From contig CAYSSR010000001.1 of the NCBI GenBank assembly GCA_964433755.1, forward strand, positions 806,001-870,000: a DNA stretch of 64,000 nucleotides, in the 5' to 3' direction. This DNA comes from JAUVXJ01 sp964433755 (lineage in GTDB: Bacteria; Chloroflexota; Anaerolineae; UBA7937; B3-Chlor). Below, piece after piece: positions 1 to 8,040 of the stretch (position 1 is its first letter; the number at the start of each line of letters is the position of its first letter). The translations under genes and the position numbers were made by a program. The notes under the pieces are model-generated. The model did no database searches and was not told the origin of the DNA. It saw only the letters and a program-made list of their open reading frames with translations.

Positions 1-121
1 TGTCCTCGGGAAACCTTCCTTCCTTGTCCACGTCGGCTGCGATGGGCATGATCTCGTTCTCAGCGAAATCACGCACCATCTCCCTGATCATGTTCTGTTC
101 TTCCGTTAGCTCGAAATCCAT
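1..121 (-). CDS. Acyl-CoA dehydrogenase, N-terminal fragment (runs off window edge)
   Basis: Only the first 40 codons are inside the window, read leftwards from an ATG at 119-121. The peptide opens MDFELTEEQNMIREMVRDF and continues into an acidic helix with NEIMPIAADVD. This is the usual opening of the acyl-CoA dehydrogenase alpha-helical N-terminal domain, which helps bind the acyl-CoA and FAD in the alpha-beta dehydrogenation of acyl-CoA thioesters. It is the last visible member of the leftward operon holding two thiolase-like and two DUF35 genes, which supports a CoA-thioester degradation role. Chain length of the substrate cannot be told from this fragment, and the catalytic glutamate lies outside the window. 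Confidence 0.8.
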   Translation of the reverse strand, partial: MDFELTEEQNMIREMVRDFAENEIMPIAADVDKEGRFPED

Positions 122-222
122 GCTCTCGCACCCTCTTGTGAACCGCATGCGACCGCCGCAAACGAGGGCTCGGGGCGGTCTGCGCGCTTAGGGCCTTGCA
201 GCTTCGGCCCACTCGATTCCTG

Positions 223-696
223 CTAGACGGGCTTGAAGTACTTGATGTCCAGGATTGAGCCCTCGCGCTCCTTCTTCGGCTTGAGAACCGCCTCAACTGG
301 CATGTCGATCTCTACCTCGGCGAGGTCAACCTCCCCAAGTCTGTGAACGATGCCACCGTGGGCTCCATCGAACCTGATGAGGGCAAGGACCTCGGGCTGG
401 TCCATCGCCTCGTCCGCCAGGTTCCGCGTGAGGACGGTGAACGTGTAGACGGTTCCTCTGGTTCCCACCTCGACCCACTCGTCCAACTGCGCGAAACAGC
501 GCTCGCAGTACATCGTAGGCGGAACGTAGGTCAGATCGCAGGCTGGGCAGAGGGTGCCCATGAGGACGCCTTGGTCCTTGATGGCGCGCAGAAATCTCTC
601 GCCAGCGATACCCACGGTGTATTCGCTCTCCAGGGGCATATCGTCGCACCAGACCTTTGCCTTCCCTGGAGTTCCTATGCGTTCGATGAGGGACAT
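223..696 (-). CDS. Zinc-ribbon/OB-fold (DUF35) protein, downstream copy
   Basis: A 157-residue protein with the DUF35 layout: an N-terminal helical part, a rubredoxin-like zinc ribbon with Cys50, Cys53, Cys64 and Cys67 (two CxxC pairs 10 residues apart), then an OB-fold to the C-terminus. DUF35 proteins act as partners of thiolase-superfamily enzymes, for example in archaeal thiolase/HMG-CoA synthase complexes and in the Ltp2/ChsH2 steroid side-chain aldolase, where they help bind CoA. It follows a paralogue by 66 bp and ends with the same DIKYFKP tail, indicating tandem duplication. The two copies probably pair with the two thiolase-like proteins upstream. Family assignment is firm; the substrate is unknown. 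Confidence 0.85.
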   Translation of the reverse strand: MSLIERIGTPGKAKVWCDDMPLESEYTVGIAGERFLRAIKDQGVLMGTLCPACDLTYVPPTMYCERCFAQLDEWVEVGTRGTVYTFTVLTRNLADEAMDQPEVLALIRFDGAHGGIVHRLGEVDLAEVEIDMPVEAVLKPKKEREGSILDIKYFKPV

Positions 697-762
697 ATCG
701 TTTCCTCCCCGGATAACGTAGCAGTCAGGCTAGCCAGTTCGCTGAGCCGTTGCGGTGGTCTT

Positions 763-1266
763 CTACAGGGGTTTGAAGTACTTGATGTCCGTGATAGCAC
801 CCACCCGTTCCTCAGGCGGCTTCCACACGGCCTGCACTTTCATCCCGATCTTGACCTCCTTTGGATCCACCTCCTCCAGTAGATGCAGGAAGCCGGCGTT
901 GGAGGCTCCATCGATCTCGATCACCGCAGGGATCTGCGGCTCCTTGGCCCTGCTCGCGTCCCAGCGGATGTAGCAGATGGAGTATGTGTTCACCGTGCCT
1001 GTGTCCTGGAGGTACACCCAGTCGTTCATCGGCTCCCAGCACCACTCGCAGACCACGCGTGGGGGAACCACTACGCGCCGGCAGCGCTTGCACCTGATTC
1101 CGATGATCTTCCCGTTCTTGAGTTCCTCCAGGTAGCGGCTAATGGCGACGCCTGCATCCCATGCGTACTCCAGCTTGGGTTTCCAGTAGGTGGTGAGGAC
1201 CTTGCCTGCGTCCAGGTCGGCCTGGCTCAAGGGTGTACCAGGAAAACTCTCGATATTCGCACTCAT
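763..1266 (-). CDS. Zinc-ribbon/OB-fold (DUF35) protein, upstream copy
   Basis: A 167-residue DUF35 protein. The zinc ribbon uses Cys59, Cys62, Cys73 and Cys76 and is followed by an OB-fold with the typical GTVNTYSI and MKVQAVW strands. The N-terminal extension of about 50 residues before the ribbon resembles the helical arm that DUF35 proteins use to contact thiolase-fold partners. The start lies 46 bp after the stop of a thiolase-like gene, so co-translation in one operon is likely. It differs enough from the downstream copy (different arm, different ribbon loop) that the two may serve different thiolase-like partners. No catalytic residue of its own is expected. Confidence 0.85.
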   Translation of the reverse strand: MSANIESFPGTPLSQADLDAGKVLTTYWKPKLEYAWDAGVAISRYLEELKNGKIIGIRCKRCRRVVVPPRVVCEWCWEPMNDWVYLQDTGTVNTYSICYIRWDASRAKEPQIPAVIEIDGASNAGFLHLLEEVDPKEVKIGMKVQAVWKPPEERVGAITDIKYFKPL

Positions 1267-1312
1267 GTCACGAACCTCCCATGGTCTGAGCTGATGGTTG
1301 GTAACCGCTCCA

Positions 1313-2476
1313 CTAGACGCCCAGGACGACTACGCAGCCTACCTGCATCAGGTCGCCCCACGATTGGGCCAAACCGGTGCGCGGCTGCCCGGGTACCTGT
1401 CTCTTGCCCGCCTCCCCTCGTAGTTGCCAGAAGATCTCGTTCAGCTTCATGACTCCCGATGCCGCGATGGGGTTGCCCACGCCGAGCAGGCCGCCTGAAG
1501 GGCACACTGGCATGTCGCCATCGCGTGCGGTCACGCCATCGGCGGTGAGGCGAGGCGCTTCGCCCTTGTCGCAGAGGAGCAGACCTTCCAGGTGGTGCAG
1601 CTCCTTGTAGTCGAACGGATCGTAGGGCTCTACGACGTGGATCTCTTTCCTCGGCTCCCTGATGCCTGCCATGTCGTAGGCCATCCGTGCTGCAGATTCT
1701 ACATACTTGGGATAGTAGAGGTCGCGATTGGTCCAGTAGGCGGTATCCAGGGACCAGCCAACACCCTTGATCCATACCGGCTTGTCGGTGATACGCTTGG
1801 CCACGTGTTCGGCCGCGAGGACCATGGCAGCCGCTCCGTCGCTGGTAGGGCTGATGTCCAGTCGCTGGACAGGCCAGGCCAGGACCTCGGAGTTCAGGAC
1901 GTCTTCCACCGTGATGTCGGCTGCCAGTTGGGCGCACGGATGGTCGAGAGCATTACGTTTGTTCTTCACCGCCACCCGAGCGATGTCCTTCTTCTCCAGC
2001 CCATGTACGGTCATGTAGCGGTTCATCTCCAGGGCGAAGATCCAAACCAGATTCGGCTTGAGTGGTCGTTCCGTAGTGTGATCGAAGATGGTGAGGAAGG
2101 CGCCCTGGGGGTGAGGCTTACAGCTCGACATCTTCTCCTCACACACTACAAGACACGTGTCGAAGAGCCCCGATGCTACGTGATACCAGCCCTGGATGGC
2201 CGCGAACACTCCAGTGCCTCCCCCCACGTAGGATCGCATGTAGGGCTTGTTCCAGGCTCCGGCTCCATCGCTCAGGTACTCGCCCTTCATGTGTAACCCG
2301 TCGAATGCGTCTGGAGCGGTTCCGAGGGCTACCGAGTCGATGTCGTCGAGAGTCATCTCACATGAATCCAGAGCCATCTTGGAGGCCTGGTACGCCAACT
2401 CCCGTCCAGTCTCCTGGGCTCTGCGCATGAACTTGGTCATACCGGCCCCGACTACGGCCACTTTTCTCATACCCAT
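1313..2476 (-). CDS. Thiolase-like protein, SCP-x/Ltp2 type (second copy)
   Basis: A 387-residue protein of the thiolase fold, full length for the SCP2/archaeal thiolase group. The N-terminal RKVAVVGAGMTKF strand and the CPSGGLLGVGNPIAASG motif are diagnostic. Catalytic sites are unusual. The nucleophilic Cys region reads GGGTGVFAA (about residues 85-93) with no Cys. The catalytic His of the HDCF-type motif is replaced by Tyr285 in EPYDPF. The His of the GHP motif is Asn335. Only the late Cys381 is kept. Tyr at the His position is what I recall for the Ltp2 retro-aldolase, so a DUF35-assisted aldolase is a reasonable alternative to a thiolase. It lies between its paralogue and two DUF35 genes. 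Confidence 0.8.
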   Translation of the reverse strand: MGMRKVAVVGAGMTKFMRRAQETGRELAYQASKMALDSCEMTLDDIDSVALGTAPDAFDGLHMKGEYLSDGAGAWNKPYMRSYVGGGTGVFAAIQGWYHVASGLFDTCLVVCEEKMSSCKPHPQGAFLTIFDHTTERPLKPNLVWIFALEMNRYMTVHGLEKKDIARVAVKNKRNALDHPCAQLAADITVEDVLNSEVLAWPVQRLDISPTSDGAAAMVLAAEHVAKRITDKPVWIKGVGWSLDTAYWTNRDLYYPKYVESAARMAYDMAGIREPRKEIHVVEPYDPFDYKELHHLEGLLLCDKGEAPRLTADGVTARDGDMPVCPSGGLLGVGNPIAASGVMKLNEIFWQLRGEAGKRQVPGQPRTGLAQSWGDLMQVGCVVVLGV

Positions 2477-2542
2477 TCCGAACCTCCTCGCTGGTCGTAA
2501 ACAGAAGCGGGTGCCTCTACCGAGGCTCGCCCAGGGATTACT

Positions 2543-3691
2543 CTAGACGCCGAGCACGACGGCAGCTCCGCTGGTGGTGGGGACGCCGCGCCAGCCAAAG
2601 GCGAGGCCGGTTTCGACGTCTTCTAGTTGGCGCTCTCCGACTTCTCCTCTGAGTTGCAGCACCACCTCCAGGACTCGTGCCAGCCCAGCCGCGTCGAGCA
2701 GGTGGCCAAGGCCGAGGCTTCCCCCCGACGGGTTGACCGGAAACTCTCCGTCCAGTTCCGTCACTCCCTCCTCCACCAGATAGCCTGCTTCGCCATCCCG
2801 GCAAAGGCCCAGGGCCTCCATGTGCTGTAGTTCCTTGTAGGCAAAGGTGTCGTCGATCTCGGCGAAGTCGATCTCCTGCCAGGGGTTTCGTATACCGGCC
2901 GTGCGATAGGCCATCTGGGCCGACATCCGCGCGTACGTTGTGCCCTCCCAATCCCTGGTCTCCAAGGAGGGAGTCTCGTTGCACCAGCCGACGCCGTGGA
3001 TCCAGACGGGCAGACTGGTCAACTCTCTGGCGACCTCGCCTGCGGCCAGGACCATCACGATGGCGCCATCGGCGTGGGAGCTGACCTCCAATTGCTTCAG
3101 CGGGTAGGAAACCACGTCCGACTCCAGAACGGTGTCCACGTCGATCCGTGCACCGTAGGCCGCCGACGGGTTCAGGAAGGCATTTCCTCTATTCTTGACC
3201 ACCACCTGCGCGCATTGCACTTCGGAGGTCTCCGTGCCGTACAGGTAGCGGTTCATCTCCATGCCGGCGATGAAGAGAGGATTGGCCCCCAGGGGCCGGT
3301 TGTAGATGGGCTCCATGGCGTAGGCGATCACGTCGGTCAAGCCGAGGATGTTGGAGGCCTTGCTGTGTGCCTCGACCATAACGATGTCCATGGCCCCTGT
3401 GAGCACCTGCATGTGCGCTGCGATGAGGCCGTGGATACCGTCGCCAGAGATGGTGTGCACCGGTTTCAGGGCTCCCCCGATCTGGTCGGGGACGTACTCA
3501 TCGAAGATGCTCGTCCCCTCGTTGAAGTCCTCCGCCACGCTGACGAAGCTCTCGACGTCGCGCTGGGGGTCCACACCGGCGTCCTCGTAGGCTTTCGCCG
3601 CGGCCTCGTACATCAACTCCTTGTACGACAGATCAGGCGTGATGGATCTGAAGCCAGAGTACCCAACACCGACGATGGCTACCGTTCGCAT
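2543..3691 (-). CDS. Thiolase-like protein, SCP-x/Ltp2 type (first copy)
   Basis: The start was set at the ATG at 3689-3691 because the family begins MRTVAIVGVG and a GAGGAGG-type ribosome site lies just upstream; a longer frame to 3778 has no family support. The 382-residue product is a thiolase-superfamily protein with the NPSGGSLGLGH motif near residue 330. The nucleophile region reads ISGDGIHGLIAA (residues 81-92) without Cys. The usual His of the HDxF motif is Asp (EIDDTF, about 278-283), and the late Cys is Ala, although His330 is kept. Ordinary thiolase chemistry is therefore doubtful. It probably forms a dimer with its neighbour or with a DUF35 protein, possibly as a CoA-thioester lyase. 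Confidence 0.8.
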   Translation of the reverse strand: MRTVAIVGVGYSGFRSITPDLSYKELMYEAAAKAYEDAGVDPQRDVESFVSVAEDFNEGTSIFDEYVPDQIGGALKPVHTISGDGIHGLIAAHMQVLTGAMDIVMVEAHSKASNILGLTDVIAYAMEPIYNRPLGANPLFIAGMEMNRYLYGTETSEVQCAQVVVKNRGNAFLNPSAAYGARIDVDTVLESDVVSYPLKQLEVSSHADGAIVMVLAAGEVARELTSLPVWIHGVGWCNETPSLETRDWEGTTYARMSAQMAYRTAGIRNPWQEIDFAEIDDTFAYKELQHMEALGLCRDGEAGYLVEEGVTELDGEFPVNPSGGSLGLGHLLDAAGLARVLEVVLQLRGEVGERQLEDVETGLAFGWRGVPTTSGAAVVLGV

Positions 3692-3847
3692 GTCACGATC
3701 CTCCTCAGTTCCGTCTTGGGCTCGATGCCGAACCATCGAACTGCCAGTTCTGCTGTCCGAGCGCGGGTCCTTTCTCACGCCGCGCTACATGGTGAGAAGA
3801 GCAACGACAAAAAACGGCTGGCGTATCGCCAGCCGTGATGTAGATGC

Positions 3848-5164
3848 CTATGCGAACCTGTCTAGCAATAGGTCCGCAAGGGTCGGCTGCCCGATCTCCT
3901 GTAGCTCGTACCGTATGCGGTCACAGGGCTTCTTGATCTTGGCCACTCTACGCAGGTCTATGGGGGTAGCCACGACGACGAGGTCGCACGGCGTGGCGTT
4001 GATGGTCTCCTCCAACTCCCTGACTTGCTCTGGCCCATAGCCCATCGCCGGCAACACCGGGCCCGTAGTCGGGTACTTGTCGAAGGTTTCCTTGATAGAG
4101 CCCACAGCATAAGGGCGGGGGTCCACGATCTCAGCCGCGCCGAGCCTGCGTGCTGCCACGGTGCCCGCCCCATAGCTCATCCCGCCGTGAGTGAGCGTGG
4201 GTCCGTCCTCCACCACCAGCACTCGCTTGCCCTGGATGGCGCTTGGATCTTCTGCGAAGATCGGGGAGGCGGCTTCGACGACGACGGCGCCGGGGTTGAT
4301 GGCCCTGACGTTGGCGCGGACGGTGTTGACTCCCTCGAAGTCCGCCGTGTCGATCTTGTTGATCAGCACCACGTCGGCCATGCGTACGTTGGCTTCGCCC
4401 GGGAAGTAGCCGAGTTCATGTCCCGGACGGTGGGGGTCGACGACCACGATGTGCAGATCGGGCTTGTAGAAAGGCAGGTCGTTGTTCCCGCCGTCCCACA
4501 GAATGACGTCGGCTTCCTTCTCCGCCTCGCGGAGGATCACTTCGTAGTCCACGCCTGCGAATACCACTCCGCCGTTATCTATGTGAGGCTCGTATTCCTC
4601 TCTCTCTTCTATGGTCGTGTTGTACCGGTCCAAATCGTCGTAGGAAGAAAAACGCTGGCAGATCTGGTCGGCCAGCGTGCCGTAGGGCATCGGGTGACGC
4701 ACGGTCACCACTCTCTTGCCTAGGCCTCGCAAGATGTCCGCTACCCGCCGGGAGGTCTGGCTCTTGCCCGAGCCGGTGCGGACAGCGCATACGCTGATCA
4801 CCGGAAGTGAGGACTCGATCATCGTCGCATGGGGACCAAGCAGTCTGAAGTCGCAGCCCGCTGCCAAAACCTCCGAAGCCTTGTGCATGACGTAGTCGTG
4901 GGAGACATCACTGTAGGCGAACACCACCTGGTCTACATGCAGTCCCTCGATCAACCTCTTGAGTTCTCTCTCGGGGTGGATGGGGATGCCTTCTGGATAG
5001 TCCGCACCAGCTAGCTCTGGTGGGTAGATCCTGTCTTCGATGTAGGGGATCTGCGTTGCCGTAAAGGCGACTACCTGGTACGAGGAGTTGCCTCGGAAGT
5101 AGACGTTGTAGTTGTGGAAGTCGCGCCCTGCGGCTCCCATGATGAGGACTCGATCCTTGGGCAT
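3848..5164 (-). CDS. Cyclic 2,3-diphosphoglycerate synthetase-like P-loop protein
   Basis: The 438-residue product matches the COG2403-type family that includes archaeal cyclic 2,3-diphosphoglycerate synthetase. A Rossmann-like N-terminal part (RVLIMGAAGRDFHNYN) is followed by a P-loop GSGKSQTSRR at residues 131-140 and a GTPase-like NKIDTAD motif near 285. The archaeal enzyme closes 2,3-diphosphoglycerate with ATP to give an osmolyte/thermoprotectant, but many bacterial homologues are uncharacterised, so the substrate is unsure. A GGAGG site lies about 10 bases before the start. It leads the thiolase-like/DUF35 operon, 156 bp upstream of the first thiolase-like gene. An archaeal-style gene beside archaeal-style thiolase/DUF35 pairs may reflect old transfer. 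Confidence 0.75.
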   Translation of the reverse strand: MPKDRVLIMGAAGRDFHNYNVYFRGNSSYQVVAFTATQIPYIEDRIYPPELAGADYPEGIPIHPERELKRLIEGLHVDQVVFAYSDVSHDYVMHKASEVLAAGCDFRLLGPHATMIESSLPVISVCAVRTGSGKSQTSRRVADILRGLGKRVVTVRHPMPYGTLADQICQRFSSYDDLDRYNTTIEEREEYEPHIDNGGVVFAGVDYEVILREAEKEADVILWDGGNNDLPFYKPDLHIVVVDPHRPGHELGYFPGEANVRMADVVLINKIDTADFEGVNTVRANVRAINPGAVVVEAASPIFAEDPSAIQGKRVLVVEDGPTLTHGGMSYGAGTVAARRLGAAEIVDPRPYAVGSIKETFDKYPTTGPVLPAMGYGPEQVRELEETINATPCDLVVVATPIDLRRVAKIKKPCDRIRYELQEIGQPTLADLLLDRFA

Positions 5165-5232
5165 TCTACGGTTTCCTCCGAAATGGGGTAATCATTGTGT
5201 CCGAACGTATCCACCAGAGACGTGGCGTGGGC

Positions 5233-6135
5233 TCACGCGAACCTCGATAAGATGATGCCAAGACCATAGAGGAGGAGCAAGGGGGCAGCTACGAGGCATA
5301 GGTTGAGCGGGTCAGGAGTGGGTGTTACCACCGCTGCCACCACGAAGATGAGCACCACGGCATGTCTCCAGTATGAAAGGTACTTGCTGGCGCTCATCAG
5401 TCCCGTCTTTGCTGCCACGAACATCACCAGGGGGGTCTCGAAGACCAGACCCATGCCCAGGATGAAAGTGAGCGTGAAGGTGATGTAAGAGGCGATGGTC
5501 CACTGGGCCTCTGCGATATCGGCGCCAAAGCTGCGCAGGTATTGCAGAGCGAACGGCAACATGACGATGTAGCAGAAGGCTGCGCCGGTGAGGAAGAAGA
5601 AAGTGCCGGGCACTGCACCGAAAAGAACAAGGTTCCTGAAAGTCCTCTTCTCCTTGGGGTCTTCCATAGCTGGCGCGATGAAAGCGAGCACCTGGAAGAT
5701 GATGTACGGCAGTGCGATACACAGCCCTATCATCATCGCCACCTTGAAGTAGGTGAAGAACAGCTCCGTGGGAGTGAGGAAGATGGGCTTGAAGCCAGCG
5801 GGTCGGACCAGGAGTTGCATCACTTTGCTCGTGAAGAGGACGCCCACAGCCGTGGCACAAATGAGTGCCAACCCGGCCCTGATCAGGCGGTATCTGAGCT
5901 CGATGAGGTGTTCTGTGACGCCGAACAGGAACTGGACGATTCCGAAGATTGGGTTTCCCTGCCGCCGCCACACCTCTCGAGCGGTTTCCAGGTCCATCTC
6001 ATCCAGGTTGTCTTGCGATCTCCTGATGTTCGTGAGGCTCAGCCACAGAGCCTCGATGCCTTCAGGGAGTTTGCGGGGACCGACCACGATCAGGGCTACG
6101 ATGCCGAGGACGAAAACCCAGACTATGTCGGACAT
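5233..6135 (-). CDS. tatC: Sec-independent translocase TatC with fused TatA/TatB-like N-terminus
   Basis: The 300-residue product is the multi-pass TatC core of twin-arginine translocation, which receives folded proteins bearing RR signal peptides. The TatC part starts at about residue 74 with HLIELRYRLI and shows six hydrophobic segments and the conserved early motif with FTYFKVA. Residues 1-45 (MSDIVWVFVLGIVALIVVGP then RKLPEGI) form a TatA/TatB-type transmembrane helix plus FGP-like hinge (here VGP), so the gene appears to be a natural fusion. It overlaps the tatA stop by one base (TGATG), indicating translational coupling. The C-terminus is intact. Function is secure; the meaning of the fused helix is inference. 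Confidence 0.88.
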   Translation of the reverse strand: MSDIVWVFVLGIVALIVVGPRKLPEGIEALWLSLTNIRRSQDNLDEMDLETAREVWRRQGNPIFGIVQFLFGVTEHLIELRYRLIRAGLALICATAVGVLFTSKVMQLLVRPAGFKPIFLTPTELFFTYFKVAMMIGLCIALPYIIFQVLAFIAPAMEDPKEKRTFRNLVLFGAVPGTFFFLTGAAFCYIVMLPFALQYLRSFGADIAEAQWTIASYITFTLTFILGMGLVFETPLVMFVAAKTGLMSASKYLSYWRHAVVLIFVVAAVVTPTPDPLNLCLVAAPLLLLYGLGIILSRFA

Positions 6136-6452
6136 CAGTTCTCTACCTCTGGCTCTTCCGCTACCTTCTCCTCATGGACGATCTCCTCCGTGGCGTTCCC
6201 CTTCTCGTCGGTAGCTCGCTCCACGACCGTGTGGGCTGATTCTTGCATTTCCTCTTCCTTCGCGACGAGATCGAGAACCTTGTCTGCGGGCATGTTAGTC
6301 ACGTTCTGGATCTCGTCCAGTGCTGCCCTCCACTTCCCCATGGCTTTGCCTAGATCTCTGGCCATCTTGGGGAGTCTCTCCGGTCCAAAGACGATGAGAG
6401 CGACGATGAGGACAAGTAGCAGTTCGGCCGGCCCTACTCCCATGAAGCTCAT
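6135..6452 (-). CDS. tatA: Twin-arginine translocase subunit TatA/TatB
   Basis: A 105-residue protein with one N-terminal transmembrane helix (residues 5-21, GPAELLLVLIVALIVFGPE), the FGPERLP hinge, an amphipathic helix and an acidic C-terminal tail. TatA forms the size-adaptable conduit and TatB the substrate-relay partner of TatC. The Glu after the membrane start and the long charged tail would also fit TatB, so the A/B choice is open. The start overlaps the nusB stop by four bases (ATGA) and the stop overlaps tatC by one, so the three genes are translationally coupled. Met4 is an alternative start. Confidence 0.87.
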   Translation of the reverse strand: MSFMGVGPAELLLVLIVALIVFGPERLPKMARDLGKAMGKWRAALDEIQNVTNMPADKVLDLVAKEEEMQESAHTVVERATDEKGNATEEIVHEEKVAEEPEVEN

Positions 6453-6880
6453 TTGCTCTCACTCTGCATCTGCTTGGAGACCTGTTTGCTCGCCAGCGTA
6501 CCCAGCGCGCCGTTGACGAAGCGGCGGGAGCTATCGCTGCCGAACAGCTTGGCCAACTCGACGGCTTCGTTGATGGCCACTTTTGTGGGGATGGCTGGGT
6601 CGAAGGTCATCTCGAATACCGCTATCCTCAGGATGTTCCTGTCGATGGGGGACATCTGCTCAAGGGGCCACTCGGGCGCGATTTCGCTGATAACCGGATC
6701 GATCTCCGAAAGGTTGTCGAGGACCCCTTCCACCAGGTGCTCAGCGAATTCGACGCCATCATCCTCGGTGCCACTATCCGCGACACGCTGTTGCAGAACA
6801 CGTTTGGGGTCATGTTCTGCCATGTCGACCTCGAAGAGGGTCTGAAGGACCACTGCTCTCGCGCGGCGTCGGGCCTTCAC
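6449..6880 (-). CDS. nusB: Transcription antitermination factor NusB
   Basis: The 143-residue protein begins MKARRRARAVVLQTLFEVDM, the canonical NusB opening with the arginine-rich RNA-binding face. It ends with the conserved helix of PTKVAINEAVELAKLFGSDSS and VNGALG. NusB pairs with ribosomal protein S10 (NusE) to bind boxA RNA and prevent premature termination, chiefly in rRNA operons. Its length is normal. It overlaps the upstream asp23 gene and the downstream tatA gene by four bases each, so all are made from one transcript. An asp23-nusB arrangement is common in Gram-positive bacteria. Confidence 0.93.
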   Translation of the reverse strand: MKARRRARAVVLQTLFEVDMAEHDPKRVLQQRVADSGTEDDGVEFAEHLVEGVLDNLSEIDPVISEIAPEWPLEQMSPIDRNILRIAVFEMTFDPAIPTKVAINEAVELAKLFGSDSSRRFVNGALGTLASKQVSKQMQSESK

Positions 6881-7251
6881 AAGTCGACTGCCTCCTCTGG
6901 CTGGCTCTCGGGAGGTCGAGGAACGACGTCGTCGATGTGGATGTTGACCTCGCCCACGTGCATGCCCAGCATGTCGCTGATGGCACGGGCCGTTTCCTGC
7001 TGGATCTGGCGACCCAGCTCTAGCAGATTCACATCGGGCTCGACGTTGATATACAGGTCCAGATAAACGACGTCGTCTTCGACTCGCATCTTGATGCCCT
7101 GGCCAAGCGTTCGTCTGCGAAAGATGCGTCCGACGTTCTCCGCCAAGCTATGGCTCATGGATGTGACCCCGGGGATCGACAACGTCGTCAACCGGGCGAT
7201 GGTCAGCAGGACCTGCGGTGCGATCGTGACCGTCCCTAGTTTCTCTTCCAT
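6877..7251 (-). CDS. Asp23/Gls24 family protein (nusB-linked copy)
   Basis: A 124-residue Asp23 domain protein (PF03780 type), opening GTVTIAPQVLLTIARLTTLS and carrying the typical DVVYLDLYINVEPDVNLLELG beta-hairpin and VGEVNIHIDDV strand. Asp23 proteins sit at the inner membrane face in Staphylococcus via the AmaP anchor and are linked to envelope stress; molecular activity is unclear. This copy directly precedes nusB with an ATGA overlap, as yqhY does in Bacillus. Two further members, at 16.4-16.7 kb and an AmaP-like one at 32.9 kb, are in the window. No catalytic residues are known for the family. Confidence 0.88.
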   Translation of the reverse strand: MEEKLGTVTIAPQVLLTIARLTTLSIPGVTSMSHSLAENVGRIFRRRTLGQGIKMRVEDDVVYLDLYINVEPDVNLLELGRQIQQETARAISDMLGMHVGEVNIHIDDVVPRPPESQPEEAVDL

Positions 7252-7267
7252 GCGCCCTCACCTGTTC

Positions 7268-8023
7268 TCACAGCATGATGGCCATCATGCCGCCATCGAC
7301 CTGCAGCACCTGGCCCGTTACGTAGCTCGCCTCCTCCGAAGCCAGGAAGGCAACTGCATTGGCGATCTCCTCCGCCGTGCCGGGTCTCTTCATCGGAGTG
7401 AGGTCCAGTATGTAGTCGAGTAGCTCTTGCGGCAGGCCTGAGGTCTGGTCAGTAGGCACGTATCCCGGAGCAACGGCGTTGACCGTGATGTTGCGAGCGC
7501 CCAGTTCCCGTGCCACCGCCTTGGTGAAGCCGATGACACCGGCCTTGGAAGCTGAGTAGTTGGCCTGCCCCACTTGACCTGCGATGCCCGATACCGAAGT
7601 GATGTTGATGATCCGCCCGTACCTCTGTTTGATCATAGGACGCTGGGCCACCTTGGTGCAGTTGAAGGTACCTTTGAGGTTCGTCTCGATGACCACGTCC
7701 CAGTCGTCCTCTTTCATACGCATAAGCAGGGTGTCGCGGGTGATCCCCACGTTGTTGACCAGGATATCGACGCCGCCAAAGCTCTCCTGTGCGGCATCGA
7801 TGAGCGCCTTGGCCTGCTCCGCGTCTTTGACGTCGGCCTTCACGGCAACTGCTTCGCCGCCCTCCGATTCGATCTCCCTTACCACCTCTTGGGCAGCATC
7901 CTCACTGCTGTTGTAGTTCACCACTACCTTGGCTCCGAGGTTCGCCAGCTTGACGGCGATGGCCCGTCCGATACCACGTGAGCTCCCCGTTACCACGGCC
8001 ACGCGCCCCGTAAGGTCCAGCAT
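7268..8023 (-). CDS. fabG: 3-oxoacyl-ACP reductase FabG
   Basis: The 251-residue short-chain dehydrogenase has the NADP-binding TGSSRGIG loop (12-19), the NNVG motif near 90-93, Ser143, and the YxxxK pair Tyr156/Lys160 (ANYSASKAG). The first step after each condensation in type II fatty acid synthesis is reduction of 3-oxoacyl-ACP, and the location directly after fabD supports that role over other SDR activities. The expected acpP gene does not follow; asp23 does. The FabG-like C-terminus (VTGQVLQVDGGM) is intact. Confidence 0.9.
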   Translation of the reverse strand: MLDLTGRVAVVTGSSRGIGRAIAVKLANLGAKVVVNYNSSEDAAQEVVREIESEGGEAVAVKADVKDAEQAKALIDAAQESFGGVDILVNNVGITRDTLLMRMKEDDWDVVIETNLKGTFNCTKVAQRPMIKQRYGRIINITSVSGIAGQVGQANYSASKAGVIGFTKAVARELGARNITVNAVAPGYVPTDQTSGLPQELLDYILDLTPMKRPGTAEEIANAVAFLASEEASYVTGQVLQVDGGMMAIML

Positions 8024-8040
8024 TCCTCTCTACCTCCCTG

